DNA of 64,000 bases from Ramazzottius varieornatus (Eukaryota; Tardigrada; Eutardigrada; Parachela; Ramazzottiidae): assembly GCA_001949185.1 (NCBI GenBank), contig BDGG01000001.1, positions 4,081,624-4,145,623 of the forward strand, read 5' to 3'. Numbering within the stretch: the stretch's first letter is position 1; each line of letters begins with the position of its first letter. The notes under the pieces were generated by a model. The model ran no database searches. It saw only the letters and a program-made list of their open reading frames with translations, and was not told the DNA's origin. The translations under genes were made by a program, and so were the position numbers. Shown here one piece after another: positions 49,362-61,500 of the stretch.

Positions 49362-50428
49362 TCATCGTTGTTCTGGCTTGCTTTCATCGACAGGGATCTC
49401 TGTCAAGAGAGGTTCTTCGCCTGCAACTGCCTTTCCGTCGATGGTTATGCCATATATCGGACGCGACTTCTCTTTGTTTAAACTTAGAGTTCTTGTCCTT
49501 TTCGAAAACCTTTCGGCGGCTGCATAGGACATTCCGTTTCCGCTCATGTACGGTCCAGCTCCGAAAGCATATTGATACGGTTCGCGCTTCGGGGACTCTA
49601 CGGTGTACCGCACCGGATTGCAGTATTCGTCCACCTAATACACGGAAACTTCAAACTTCATGATTATGATGTTCTAGATTCATCGAATGCATAGATCGAT
49701 ACTTACCGCTGCTGGCCAGTCACAAACTCCTATGAGAAATCAGAAACTTTAATTGTGTTGCCTCGAACCTACTGCATTCGATGAACGGTAAAACGCACCC
49801 AGGTAGTTGTTGAATCGGAGACTGGCCGGACAGTCAAATTTATCGAATCTGCCGTCGGCTTGACAAACATGGAAGACTTTGCAGTAAAGGTCTGGGTTCC
49901 CGAAGGACCCTGGCGGCTTTCCGTAACAGTTCAGGGTTTTGTACTGTACTTTAGGGCGGATAATCGCGTATCTGGGCGGTTCGTCATCGTAGTGTTCCTC
50001 CCTACCGCGAAAACATCTTTTAGACTCTATCTAACCGAAAAAGGAATTTCGAATTTTTCCCAAGCTTGGCTCAAAGATTCAGGGCATCCTTAATTTCTGA
50101 AACTAGTTAACTAAGGTTATCGGACTTACGGTTGAGAAAAATATCCGTGTCTGCTGGCAGCAGCCATGAACGATGAAGTTCTCTTGGCGGATCCTCTTCT
50201 CTTCGGAACGATAACGGGAATCTTGGGCTTTGTTTTAGGAATGTGAAGTTTGTCGGGTTCTGGTAATGCGGAAGTATGGGCCAGCCGGGCAAGTCCTTTG
50301 CTCAGCAAGCTCTTCCTAATACTAGCAATGCGCTTGTTATTCCGCCGCAAATGCGCAGCCCAGGTATTCTGTCCCGTAGTTTCCCATATGTAAAGCAGGA
50401 CGAGCAATAACGGATACCTTACTTCCAT
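49362..50428 (-). CDS. Secreted chitin-binding (CBM14) protein 6
   Basis: Exons (minus order) 50428-50130, 50001-49799, 49729-49707, 49634-49362; phases close, 265 aa. The exon 2 acceptor could instead be at 49971 (also in frame). Signal peptide MEVRYPLLLVLLYIWETTG. Basic propeptide-like stretch (PKRRGSAKR). Domain: CYGKPPGSFGNPDLYC, FHVC, KFDCPASLRFNNYLGVC, DWPAA/VDEYC. The 23-nt microexon coding GVCDWPAA has the same length and phase as that of protein 3, showing common descent. Confidence 0.88.
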
Positions 50429-51136
50429 ATTGAAAAATGATAAAACAAAAAGCTGTATCGGTACATCAGCCAGAATAGGTTTTACCTTGTCAATCTCCGT
50501 TCAGATCGAACAGGAAACATGATGACAGACTAAATGGGAAGATAAGACTACGCTTCGTAGTTTACTTAGTGGCCATATTTACAGCGTACCAGCATGAGAC
50601 TACCAAGCCACGGCACTCAGAAATTGAAATTAATTAGTCGTTCGCTCGGTGGATATGAGCGTCTCGCAAAACTACGACCACGAACGAGCCGGCTCGTATT
50701 GTAATGCGTCTAGCCGCCCTAACTATGAAGTCTTCAGGTCTTTCAGGATGCCACACTTCCGGTTTGTGATGTTCTGATAATGAGCATAGAGCTCTTTGTT
50801 AAGCGTTTGCACGTGACAATGAATTCGACAAAGTACGAGCGGAAGTGAGTGTACAGTGAAAGTTTACTTGATCTGTCAGCGCGTCATGGATCTCTTTACC
50901 CATCCCATAGACAGGGTTTTGACTCAAGTGTTGGACAACCACAATGCAGAACAAAGCCCTCCGTTGTACTTAGTGTTTAGCATCTTAACACGCTCATTCT
51001 CTAAATTAAGTAAAGTTCACACGGTCGAGCAGACAGAGATCCATAGATCGTCGTGTAAATCGTATATCACACAGCCACCGAGACCTCTTCCCGCTGCACG
51101 ACCTCTTGTGTCTTTGGAAACTCGATAATAGGGACC
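50429..51136. other. Intergenic region, chitin-binding genes 6 and 7
   Basis: CACTTCCGG near 50754 and GCGGAAGTGAG near 50841 are ETS-type sites 325-415 bp upstream of gene 6. No coding frame with support. Confidence 0.4.
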
Positions 51137-52067
51137 TCAAGTGGACAGTGGTCGGTACTTGGCTTCTGCGTAAGGAAGGTACGGTGACTTGTTGTTCGGG
51201 TCGTAAATTTGGTCGTATCCTTCTCGATCAGGCGTCTTGTGAGGCTGAGCTTGCCGTCGAGGTTCTCCGCTGTTCCGCCCTTCCACTCTGCCAAGGTCTA
51301 CTACGTGGATCGTAATCTCTTCTGTGGGCCTTTCAGGTTTGACGTAAACAGGTGGCACAGGAGGTGGTCGCATCGCATAATTTTTGGGTAGTCCATTTTT
51401 CGAGGGAGAATCCGCCGTATCGGCGACCTTGATGATAGGGTCGAAGGGCAGTGGAAGAACCAGAGTCTCACCTTTCGACAGTTCTACGGGGTTGCATCTT
51501 TCGTCTACCATCCTACCACAATCCACTTCCATTACGAGTAATTAGAAGGAACAGGTACAACGGCGCACAGAAAAAAAAGGATGAGTGTACACGTACCAAT
51601 GCCAGTCGCAAAGTAGTAGCTGATTGTTGAATCTCGTAAATTCCGGACAGCGAAATTCATCCAGCCTGCCGTCGTCCTGGCACACAACGTAGTTTCTGCA
51701 TTGAGTACGGGGGTCGCCAAAGTAGCCAGCTGGCTTTCCCGCACAGTCGCCTGTCTCATAGGTCAGATACGATGCATCTCCCGTCAACTCTGAGAAAGAT
51801 TCCATCTGAGGCGCCAGTTCGGATTTCTGCGCTTGCCACACTTCCGTAGTGTTGTCCCCTTGCGGATCACTGTGAAAGTGCACAAAAGACACACAGCAGG
51901 ACTTTTGACGCAGACCGACTTGCTACTTACTTGTGGAAACCTACGCCGCTGGCTGTAGCGATCACTTCCGTTTTGAGCTCTTCAGAGGTGACGTGCTGGA
52001 CTGCGGCATCTGATATGGTACTAAATACTGAAACAAGTACAAGAAGGGACGAAAGAATGATGGTCAT
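51137..52067 (-). CDS. Secreted chitin-binding (CBM14) protein 7
   Basis: Exons (minus order) 52067-51931, 51869-51597, 51512-51137; phases close, 261 aa. Signal peptide MTIILSSLLVLVSVFSTIS. Domain: CAGKPAGYFGDPRTQC, YVVC, EFRCPEFTRFNNQLLLC, DWHW/MVDERC. The junction codon is TG/G, so W-M replaces the usual K-V. Tail is Pro-rich (MRPPPVPPVYVKPERP) and hydrophilic. Confidence 0.87.
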
Positions 52068-52998
52068 CTGTTCTCCAGCGTTCCCGTCATTAAGTCAAGA
52101 ACACTCTTATCTGAAACAGCTTATCCGATCCAGCCGATCCAGCTGGAGTCGTCTTATTACGGAAACAGGACGCAGCAAGTTCAATATTGGATCTCCACCA
52201 GTCAAAGACCTTTAGATCGCAATACAAACTCGTAGTGCTAACAGTTTCACACTGCGCATATGTTGAAGACACTGTAATCCCTGATGGCATTGCCTTCTCG
52301 ACAAAGCGGCTACTTATCAGCGCATATTTGCATTGTCCATCGAATCACTTGCTGTTTCTGCAAGCAGGAAACGGCAAAGTCCAACCCATCGTGGACCGCG
52401 GAAAAAGACGGTCCGCTTGCCGCTCCAGACGCTGTACCTGCACAGTCACGGATTGTCTACCCAGACTGGCTTTGGTCTACCGCATACCAAGAGAGCGGGA
52501 CCACCGTTTGATCGAGACAAGCCTGGATGGTGTAATGCCCCGGAGAACCCGAAGCGTCGTCGCTGGGTGTTACCATGTACATCATGCAGCGTCCAGGGAT
52601 CGTGAGGACAGCGAAAACTCGAGTAGGTCAAGTGGATATTATACAGTATCTCGGGATGACAACTTATACCATCCCGTATCGGGCTCGATCCCCGCCGACT
52701 TTTTACAATTGGCACGGGACTTCACTGTATTCCCCTTTTCTAATGTGGAGTGTCAGAATCTTGAATCTTACTTCTGTTCACCAAACAAGAAACCGGGGCT
52801 ATGTTGCAAGGGGATGGGAACATAACCAGCCGTACGTAATAAGGTTAGTAAGTTAGAAGCTAAAACACGAACAGCGACCCAGGACAACGTTTGAGCATGT
52901 CAGCATGGAGTACGGCATCTGAGCAAAACGCTGACTCGAAAAACATTTCGGAGCTGGAAACCGATAAAGTAGCTTATCTTTGTCTTCCTTCATTAGAG
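52068..52998. other. Intergenic region with a long, unassigned open frame
   Basis: A plus-strand frame stays open for about 213 codons (52187-52825). Its last part (VECQNLESYFCSPNKKPG, LCCKGMG) is cysteine-containing. Another frame in the same place has LPHTKRAGPPFDRDKPG then WCNAPENPKRRRW, with dibasic sites. No splice-consistent model was found. May be a small secreted-peptide gene or chance. Confidence 0.3.
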
Positions 52999-54209
52999 TT
53001 ATTTTCTCCGCCTATATTTCGAGGCACCGGATCCATAAGAGCTCTGTCCTGAGTTTGGTCCATACGCCATCAAGTTGTAAATTGGAGGCCGACTGTACCC
53101 GCTGCTTTTCCCGCCCGAATACCCATTGCCGCCACCTCCGCCATAGCCTCCACTTCCGCCACCGCCACCCCCTCCAGAATATCCACCATTACCTCCGTGA
53201 CTCGAACCACCACCCTGCCCATAGTTCATCTGGCTGTGTCCGCCATAACCGCCACCACTGCTCTCCCCGTATCCCTGGGTGCCCCCGGAGTAACCTTCCA
53301 ACCCACCGCTACCGCCGCCACCACCACCACCATAACCCGGGCTACCGTAGCTGCTGCCCATCGGTCTCTCATAGGTAATCACGGGTTGCTGGTAAGTGTT
53401 CGCACCATAGCTTCCTCCGCCGCTGCCACCGTAATTCCCACTTCCTCCACCTCCGTTTCCACCACCGCCATAACCTCCACCTCCATAGTTGTTACTTTCA
53501 TAGTTGTAATTGTATTCTTCTTTGTAGAGCGGATTACAGTAAGCGTCAACCTGAAACACAAAACAGACCTCCAGTTGAAGACACAGATATAACTTGGGTT
53601 TTGAGAACCCGATCTTATATGGGCGGTCCATTGAGCAGCAACATTCTGTTTGATTTTCTACGTTGACGTGAGATTTCATCCCCAAAATTGAACTATACCT
53701 TGAAATGCCAGTCACAAACGGATAGATAGTTATTGAAGCGCGTGTATGGTGGACAGTAAAGTGTATCTAGTCTTCCATCGCTCTGGCAAACCTGCAAAAG
53801 AAGATCGTCCAATACATCTTAAACCGAAGGGTTCTTGCCACCGGAAGAGCTACTACGGCAAAGTCCAACTGACCTTGAAGGTTTTGCAGTCGTAATCCGC
53901 ATCGCCGTAATATCCAGCAGGGCGTCCATAGCATCCACCGCTGGTTCCCGGTCCGTAGCCCGAATCATATCCGCCCGAACCACCTTGATAACCACCATAG
54001 CTGCTTCCGGCCTGCTGGTAGTTCGGCATATTCCCACTGGCGGAAGCTAATAGCGGTTCCGGCGGAACCATATTGGTCTTCTCCGCTGCCGAAGGGTGCG
54101 CGGCCTTCACCGAAACCACACCATGCTCGGGAATCAGCGGGCCACTTTGCCCGAATATCCCCGGGACAAAGTTCAGAGCGGCACACAGTACCAAAGGGAA
54201 GAACGTCAT
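52999..54209 (-). CDS. Secreted chitin-binding (CBM14) protein 8, Gly-rich tail
   Basis: Exons (minus order) 54209-53874, 53791-53699, 53550-52999; phases close, 326 aa. Start at 54209 opens signal peptide MTFFPLVLCAALNFVPGIFG. Pre-domain Gly/Tyr repeats (SYGGYQGGSGGYDSGYG). Domain: CYGRPAGYYGDADYDC, FKVC, DTLYCPPYTRFNNYLSVC, DWHFK/VDAYC. The tail is about 130 residues of GYGGGG- and SGGG-type repeats, as in glycine-rich cuticle or silk-like proteins, ending basic (SKYRRRK). Closest to protein 1 in the domain, different in the tail. Confidence 0.92.
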
Positions 54210-55566
54210 GGTGAGGCAAGAAACAGTCTCGAATGCCGACACTTTTTACTGCTGGACAACAATTCCCGCGGCTTCACAACGGCAATCGGCAATGGAGGCG
54301 AAAAGTCATGCCTTCACCGATTATTTAACAGGTCGTAATTGGGAATGATCTGGTCTTTAAACTATAAGTAGCCGCTCATAGCGACAATGGGACAAGAGGC
54401 CTTTATGTGTCAACGCATAAGCGATACACGGGCCGTGGCTCTTACACTTTATGAATTATAAATATGGCAAAGACACTACTTGACAACGTCTTGATCATAA
54501 CTTGGGCTGATCCCACTGGTGGTCCGTCAGCCATCAAGTGGCTCCGTTGGTCCAACTCGACGCGTACCATCCGGTCCGGGAAGATGCACGACGTGCTCTG
54601 CGCTACCATCTGCAAAGCAGGTTCGCCTTTTACTCGGATTGGATTAGAAGCTGTTAGTATGTTGGAGTACCTTGCTACAGCGCCAGAAGATGCTTCAGCG
54701 TAATTAACCCACGGGTGTCTCCACTTGGTCACCAAAGCAATGGTCCGAGCCAACAGCTTCTGTTTAGTGCCACATCACATACAAGTCGAGCTCCACCACC
54801 TGTGTAAACACCAATAGTCAGGTTAATTTTAAGCGGAATATGTTATAAAATGCTTTCGCACCTGCTGGAAATTTGCAGTCATTGCTGGTCAGTAATCACT
54901 GCAGCGTGGGAGAATCCGTGAAACGAAGCACACACCGAGGCATCCTTCGGGCGCTGGAAACGACCGTACGCGTATTCTGTACGGTCTACCGATATGAGAG
55001 CAGAGCAGTATAATCCATCGGGCATCCGTCCCGTGCTCCTTAGTTGCCCGTTTCGTAACACGATTGCTAGATGGTCCAAGCAGCATACGAGCAGAAAACT
55101 TAGTATAAACGGGGATTTGATCAGAAATTCAGGACTCCCGAAATCAGAGCAGCACGAAAACAAATAAGGGGCAATGGCTGTTGGCGTCATGCCACAGCCA
55201 CGATGTTGAGATGACCATTATTTCCAGGCGAGCCCTACGTGATAACGGGTGACCCTCTACGCTATCACCCACGGCTTGACATTTTCATTTGTTGGTTCGG
55301 TGCCGCTCTAACCATGGTGGGCCACGGGGAGAAAGGTCTGGCCTCATTGTGAACGAACACCCCAGGTTCTTCATAAAATGACGTCACGGAATGCGGGCTC
55401 CCATTGTCGCAGAGTTTTGGTTCCGTTTGACCAAATTTTGGGTTTACTGTATTTTCATTTTTGTCCTCTATTTTGAAATCTTCCTCTGTTGAAAGTTGAT
55501 CTGTTTGCGCCGTGTTTTGAAGCCTTGGATTGCGGGAGCAAGCATCTGTTCTTCTGATTGTGGAAT
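54210..55566. other. Intergenic region upstream of CAP-D3
   Basis: Divergent promoter space between chitin-binding gene 8 and CAP-D3. Frames at 54442-54753 overlap on both strands without splice or motif support. Nothing else recognised. Confidence 0.4.
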
Positions 55567-58500
55567 ATGGATCGTGAAACAGCTCTAGCAGAGGTAGTGG
55601 AGCAGTATCAGCAGCTCAGGACTGAACCAGGCTTTGCAGGTGTGGACCGTATGGCTGACATCATCTTTGCTCTCATCTTTATCTAACAAAACCTGCTAGC
55701 CGTATTCCGTTGTTTTTAGTATTCGTCGATACCTGTTATGACAGTGGATTCAACCCGACGGACAATGATTTTGGAAACTTCGCACCGCTCAATGACGCGC
55801 TTGAAGGCTTCACTCCAGAAATCTTAACTCAACTAGCAGAATCGCTGTGTCAGTTGCTCACCTTCTCACCTACTCCGGAGGAACGAACGAATGATCGAAA
55901 CAGAGAACGAAGTAAGTAGTAACTTTGCTTAACTGAGCTGAGTCGGAACCAAGATCATTTCCTCTTTTAGATGTGTTGGAAGTGTTGGACGAATCATCTG
56001 GAATGTCAAACGGGCTCAACGTCAAAGAGTTCGTTGCTGCCCTTGCCTTCTGCATCCTGACGGGACTGAAAGTAAGAGTTGAAAACACCCTGCTGAACTC
56101 ACAGAAGAACAACGTATCGCTTTTTGTTGCCCACAGGCAAAGGAGAATAATGGAGTGGCTGCTCGAGGTGGTATCGCAGCTTCGGTATTCTTCCTACTGT
56201 GCACTGCAACGAATGGCAGTGTACCCGCTCGCCTTCATGGAGTGCTTGGGATATCGTCGATCTACATCAAACACATGTTCTCCAAAAGTGTGGACATGCT
56301 GTCGTTGCCCGATCTGTGGGAAACTCAGAAGTTTGTTGGAGGCAAGAAAGGACCGAAGAGACGAGCACACTTACAAGTAAACCTCGTAGTCTCAGGCAAA
56401 TTTATTAATCTGATCTTCTAGATTGATAACTGCCAATTTAAATTGATATTTTATTTCAGGAAAGAACGCTCTTGAATGTGGACGAAGATCAGGAGCTTGT
56501 GGTTCAGACAGGTCTCCAATGGGAAGAAGCTGAATGCATGCTTCTCAAGGTACGTCCGCCGGAAGTAAGCATATATGCAGCTCTGGGAAGTTTCATTTAT
56601 CTTGTTTAATTACAGGCGCTGGTCCTGTTCGTTCGAAATGCCGACTTGGATGCCTTTCCGTACCACCTGGCCCGTCCATGTCGGGCTGTGGCTGGTGTAT
56701 GGAAGCGAGGTTTCGAAAACTTCCAGCCAACACTGGATGTCAGCTTGGACATTAGCGACGTCTTGAAACGAGGCATGCGAAAGGAGTTAGTGGGGAAATT
56801 CTTCTCGCTGGTTGTATCCAACGCGCAGAAGAACTACACCGATAATGTGGAAGTGGTACGTATGAAAACTGCTACTTTCGTGCTCATGCTTTTCTATTTC
56901 TTTTTTCTACCTGTAACAACGCTATGCGCTATACGGTACAGTATCTGATATACTGTGATTCAGCCACTCGAAAGTTATTGCATTCATCTGGCAGGTATTG
57001 TGGTCGTTGGAGCCAGGACTTTTACGGCTGACTGATGCCTTGGGTATGCTCATACCATCTATCCGCTAGTCTTTTTGCTCTCTCTTTTCTTTCCCATAAT
57101 TGCAATGTCTATCATGCGTGCGTTCACAGGTACTTACGCCGCTGTTCCTCCGAAGAAAGTACAAGAATATAGCAACAATGTTGCTGGCTTCTGCCTCAAA
57201 ATCATCCAGAAGTTCGCTGAGGATGAGACCTGCGACGATGTCCTCGAAAGATTCATGCATGACGTATTTGCCAACACACCGGACATGGCAGAGTACCGAC
57301 GTTACTCAGCCAAGGTAAATTATCCCGAGCTTTCTTTCCTACTGTCTCTTGAAACTCTGCTGCAGATGAGTTATGGGAAATGATTGGAACTAGACCTTTT
57401 CCTAAAACGGTGTGGCTGCCACGCACACGTTCAGCCAATAACAATGGAAATGCCCGCCACTTGAGATAACGCTCTGTTGTCTTCCGGGATTCTTCCCACT
57501 TTTCGTACAGCCAATAAATAGATCGTTGGCTAACCGATTTCTTCATTGTAGCTCTTTGTTTCGTTCCTGTCGGTAATGAAACCTGGGTTGCGACAGAATG
57601 TGACTCAGTGGCTAGCGGAAGAGTCGGATGCTGACAGAGCAAGAGGTCGAGCTTTGGCTCTTTGCATAGCGCAGGAGCTGTGGACCAAAGACTGGAACCA
57701 TGGTACTCCTGCAGTAGCATCTCAGCGGTATATTTTACGCGAGTGATTAGGCATAATGTATTTTTACAGTGGAGGTACCCTACTTCAAGTGTAACAACCT
57801 TAAGTCCGCCATCTTGGAGATGTGCATTCGACGCCTACGAGACAAATCATCCAAGTGAGGCGCGCGCTTTTCGTGTGAGAATTCTTATTCTCCAATGTGA
57901 CTGGACTTCTTTATAGAATTCGTGGCTGTGCCGCTTCGGTGATGAGTTTCTTACTGGAGTCTGATGGAGCTGTCTTCGACCACCTCAGAAACGATGAAGA
58001 AACCAATGGTACGTGACTACTTGCTGTTCCTTCAAGCAAAAATTCTAACAAAATTCTTGCTACTTAAGATAACATTACGGTAACTGACAAAACTATATGA
58101 AGTGCGATGGTTGACTGTTTTGTGGCAGAGAAAGATCAACAGTCGGTTCGAACTCTGTTCACCACCGTCCTGGCCGGAATCGCCGATGTATCCGTCGTAT
58201 CCCGCAAGGCGTACCTGTTGATGGTGGGTCGTCTGCTCGTCTCCGACTTCCGCCTCTTCGACATCGAAGTCAAGGAAGCCATTCTTCGTGTCGCTCAAGA
58301 CCCGGCCAAGTCGATGCGCACCTGCAACATCGATGTCATCTGCGACATCGCTAAGACCCAAACCAATGCTGTTGACCAAGTACATTGCCGCATAACATAC
58401 ACTGAAGAATTTAACATGAAACAATAAAATGCATCAACATTTCTAGAATTTAAAATCTCCTCAAAGTTTCACAGAATAAGTGCATAATACAGTAGGATGA

Positions 58501-61500
58501 TTGATCCCCGGGAATAAGGTAGTCTCAACGTTGCTGGTTTCTGCAGGTGAGCGATACGCTGGAAGCGGTTGGAGATCTGTGGTTGCGCGGGGTCTTCCAT
58601 TGCTACATGGACCCAGAACAGACGATCAAGGCTCGCGTCATTGAAGCCTTCGCCTCCATCATCCTCAATCCCGTCCTGACCAGTCCGCAGAATGAAAATA
58701 CCCTGGCCTGGCGTCTCCTAGACAAAATATGTAAAGATGAGCTGGGTGAAATCCGTCTGCTCAGACAGGTCTTGCACGACATGGAGAAGGGCAAGACTCT
58801 CACCACGGCTGTGTACAACAAGATCCGCGAGTACCTTGATGGTCCTCACAAGCAGACGGCGTGGATCATCCTGGCCGAACTGTCTGCGTAAGTTTGCGAC
58901 CAGTTGAGTTCGAGCAGAACCCCACATGAATATTGCAGACGTTAGAGGAAGCAAAACTTATATGCCTCACGGACCTGCATACACTCGTGTCATGATGAGC
59001 GTTCGATGTGGTGTATGCGGATGCGTGAAGAGTTATATCGTTGCGCTACCCAAATACGAACTGTCGACTTTGCCTCACGCGTCACCATGTTTGTTTTCAG
59101 CATTCTGCCAAAGTCCGAGACTGAGTTTGCTTTTGACTTCCTGGACAATGTACCGTTCGAAGGTCAAGATGACGCTTGGGGAGCTTCGCTCTTTCGTGTC
59201 ATCCAAGCGGGCTTCAAGTCGAAGAGTATCAAGAAGGTCACGGACCGTCTTCAGGAACTGAAAGACTATTTTCCGAGAATCCGCGGGGTCGCCACAGTGG
59301 TCGAGGCGGTCCGGGCTGTTGCAGCTGGCTTCGAAGCTCTGGGCGAGAAGCAACAACATGGGAAGCATGACGACTTCGCCGACTGGGCAGACGAGCATCT
59401 TCACGACTGCACCAGACAGTTGAGAGAACAAGTGGCATCTTACGGAGACTGGCTGAACCACCGTTAGTTCTTTTCTCCTTCCTCATAATCATGCGAGGCT
59501 GAAACTTTATTTTGTGCTAGATCGATTGGCGCCAAAAGAGGCGGACGCGAAGGAAGAAGCTACCCCACAGGAGATGGACATCTGCTTCTGCGTCCGACTT
59601 GTTAGCGAACTCGGCTGTCATCTCGGTGTGGGTAAAGGCAACAACCGAGCAGCGAAGGCTGTGGTCGGTGATGAGTCTCCCGAGGCCCTGATCGAACGAG
59701 TGTGCGACTTTGACTCGGTCCTGCAGTGTCGATCGTGGGTCCGAGCACACGGAGTCTTCGCTCTGGGACGTTTGTGTCTGGGTGTGAAGCAGCTGTCGTG
59801 GAAGTACGCGCCCAAGATTGTCGGCATGGCCAACTCCCACACCAACGATATCGGCTTGAGAAGGGACGCCATCGTGGTGGTGTTCGACATGCTGAAGATG
59901 TTTGGAGATGTGATGGAGAAGGACCTGTTCAAAGTGTATGGATGGCTGGGCGACCCCAACAGCACCATTCGCGGTGACGTCATCAATCATTTGCATAACT
60001 TGCTGCTGAATGAACATCTGCAGTGGAACCCGGCGGTCTTCTACCAGTTCTTGACTTCCATATCCGGTAATCAACATTTCGGCTCTTCTGAAACATTTTT
60101 CGAAGATGTATAGTTTCACAATGCAAGACTTGGATATGTTAGATGAAATGTAGGCAAACACACTCGACAAGATCGTTTTATCAAGTGACTCACGTTTACA
60201 GCCTGTAACGCGGAATACATGCGCCACGTGGGGAAACAGTCTTGTCGAGTTTGTTTACCGAGCAATCAAATATGAGTTGCACGGATTTCGAAATACAAGG
60301 GTCATCCCTTTGAAGAATTGAAAGTGGGAACTAAATGTTTTGCTTTTTCAGATCCAAATCCAAAGATTAGAGAATGGGTTCGTTCCTGTCTGCGATCGTT
60401 GATGAAGAAGCGCAACCAGTGCTTCTCGGACTTCTCCGAAGCCATCATCTTCTTGAACGCCTGTCACAGTCATCCTCGTTTCAAGGTGGCCGCCAAGCTG
60501 AATAACCAAGGCGTAGAGTTTGCCTTGGTCGGAAGAGAGTGCGCGGACAAGAGGATGGAAATTTATTCCTTCATGTTGAAGCAGATGGTGGACGACCAGA
60601 AACGTATCACATACGCACGAATCCTCGAGCAGATTCTCATGCCAGTCGTAACAAGGGATGTCCAGATCGAAGCCAACGAGGCGTACAGAAATGTCTTACG
60701 AGACGTCTTCCGCATTCTCGGCTTGAAGGTACAATAAAACTTGAAGGCTTGTAATAAAATTTCTCCACTATGAAAAATCGAAATCTTTACAAATATTATT
60801 TTACAGGAAATGCAGTTTTCGGTCTTCATCAAGAACACTGACGAAGAAGAAGAACTGGAAGAACCGGAAGAAAACGCCGATGCTGATCAGGTCGAAGAAG
60901 AAAATCAGCGCAATGCGGAGAAGCAGAACAAAGCTCAGCGCAAAGAGCTATGGATCAAGTTCCGTCAGGAGATTGTCCAGCGAACTCTGCTGCCGGTCTT
61001 AAGCAGCGTGTACCGCCAGCTTAAATACGTACAAGATGACCAAGACCTTCTGTCGGCGGAAATTCGCTTGGTCGACTACTTAGCGAAGAGCGCCGAAATC
61101 AACCTAGCCGGTAAGATAAATCTTACGCGCGCACGTACCGTTGTCCATAGTAATGCCACAAGGTACCCTGTATGCAAGTGGATGGCGCTTGTCTCTACGT
61201 GGAATTTTCCCCCCAGAACGTTTCTGGACCTTTTGCTTCTTTGCAGAGCTGGCTCAGTCGACGTCGGGGACAGATGGACAGATTCTCAAGAGTCTGGCCA
61301 TGGACATTCAACGCTTAGAAGAACAGACAGGTGCGTCGGTGCCGCCCACTCCTTCCGCTTTAGCTCCTCCTTCCCGAGCAGACGACATCCCTCTAGTATC
61401 GTCTCAGATTATGTCGTCTTCTGATGTGCAGACGCCAGCTGCGACTCCTCTCCCCACCAACGGAACAGTCAAGAAGGCGAAGAAGAAGGCTGATCCGGCT

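Noticed and set aside
53197-53592. Plus-strand Thr/Ala/Val-rich frame
   Set aside because: Antisense of the Gly-rich tail of chitin-binding protein 8.
59517-60227. 236-codon minus-strand frame
   Set aside because: Antisense to CAP-D3 exon 15, which is clearly the coding strand.
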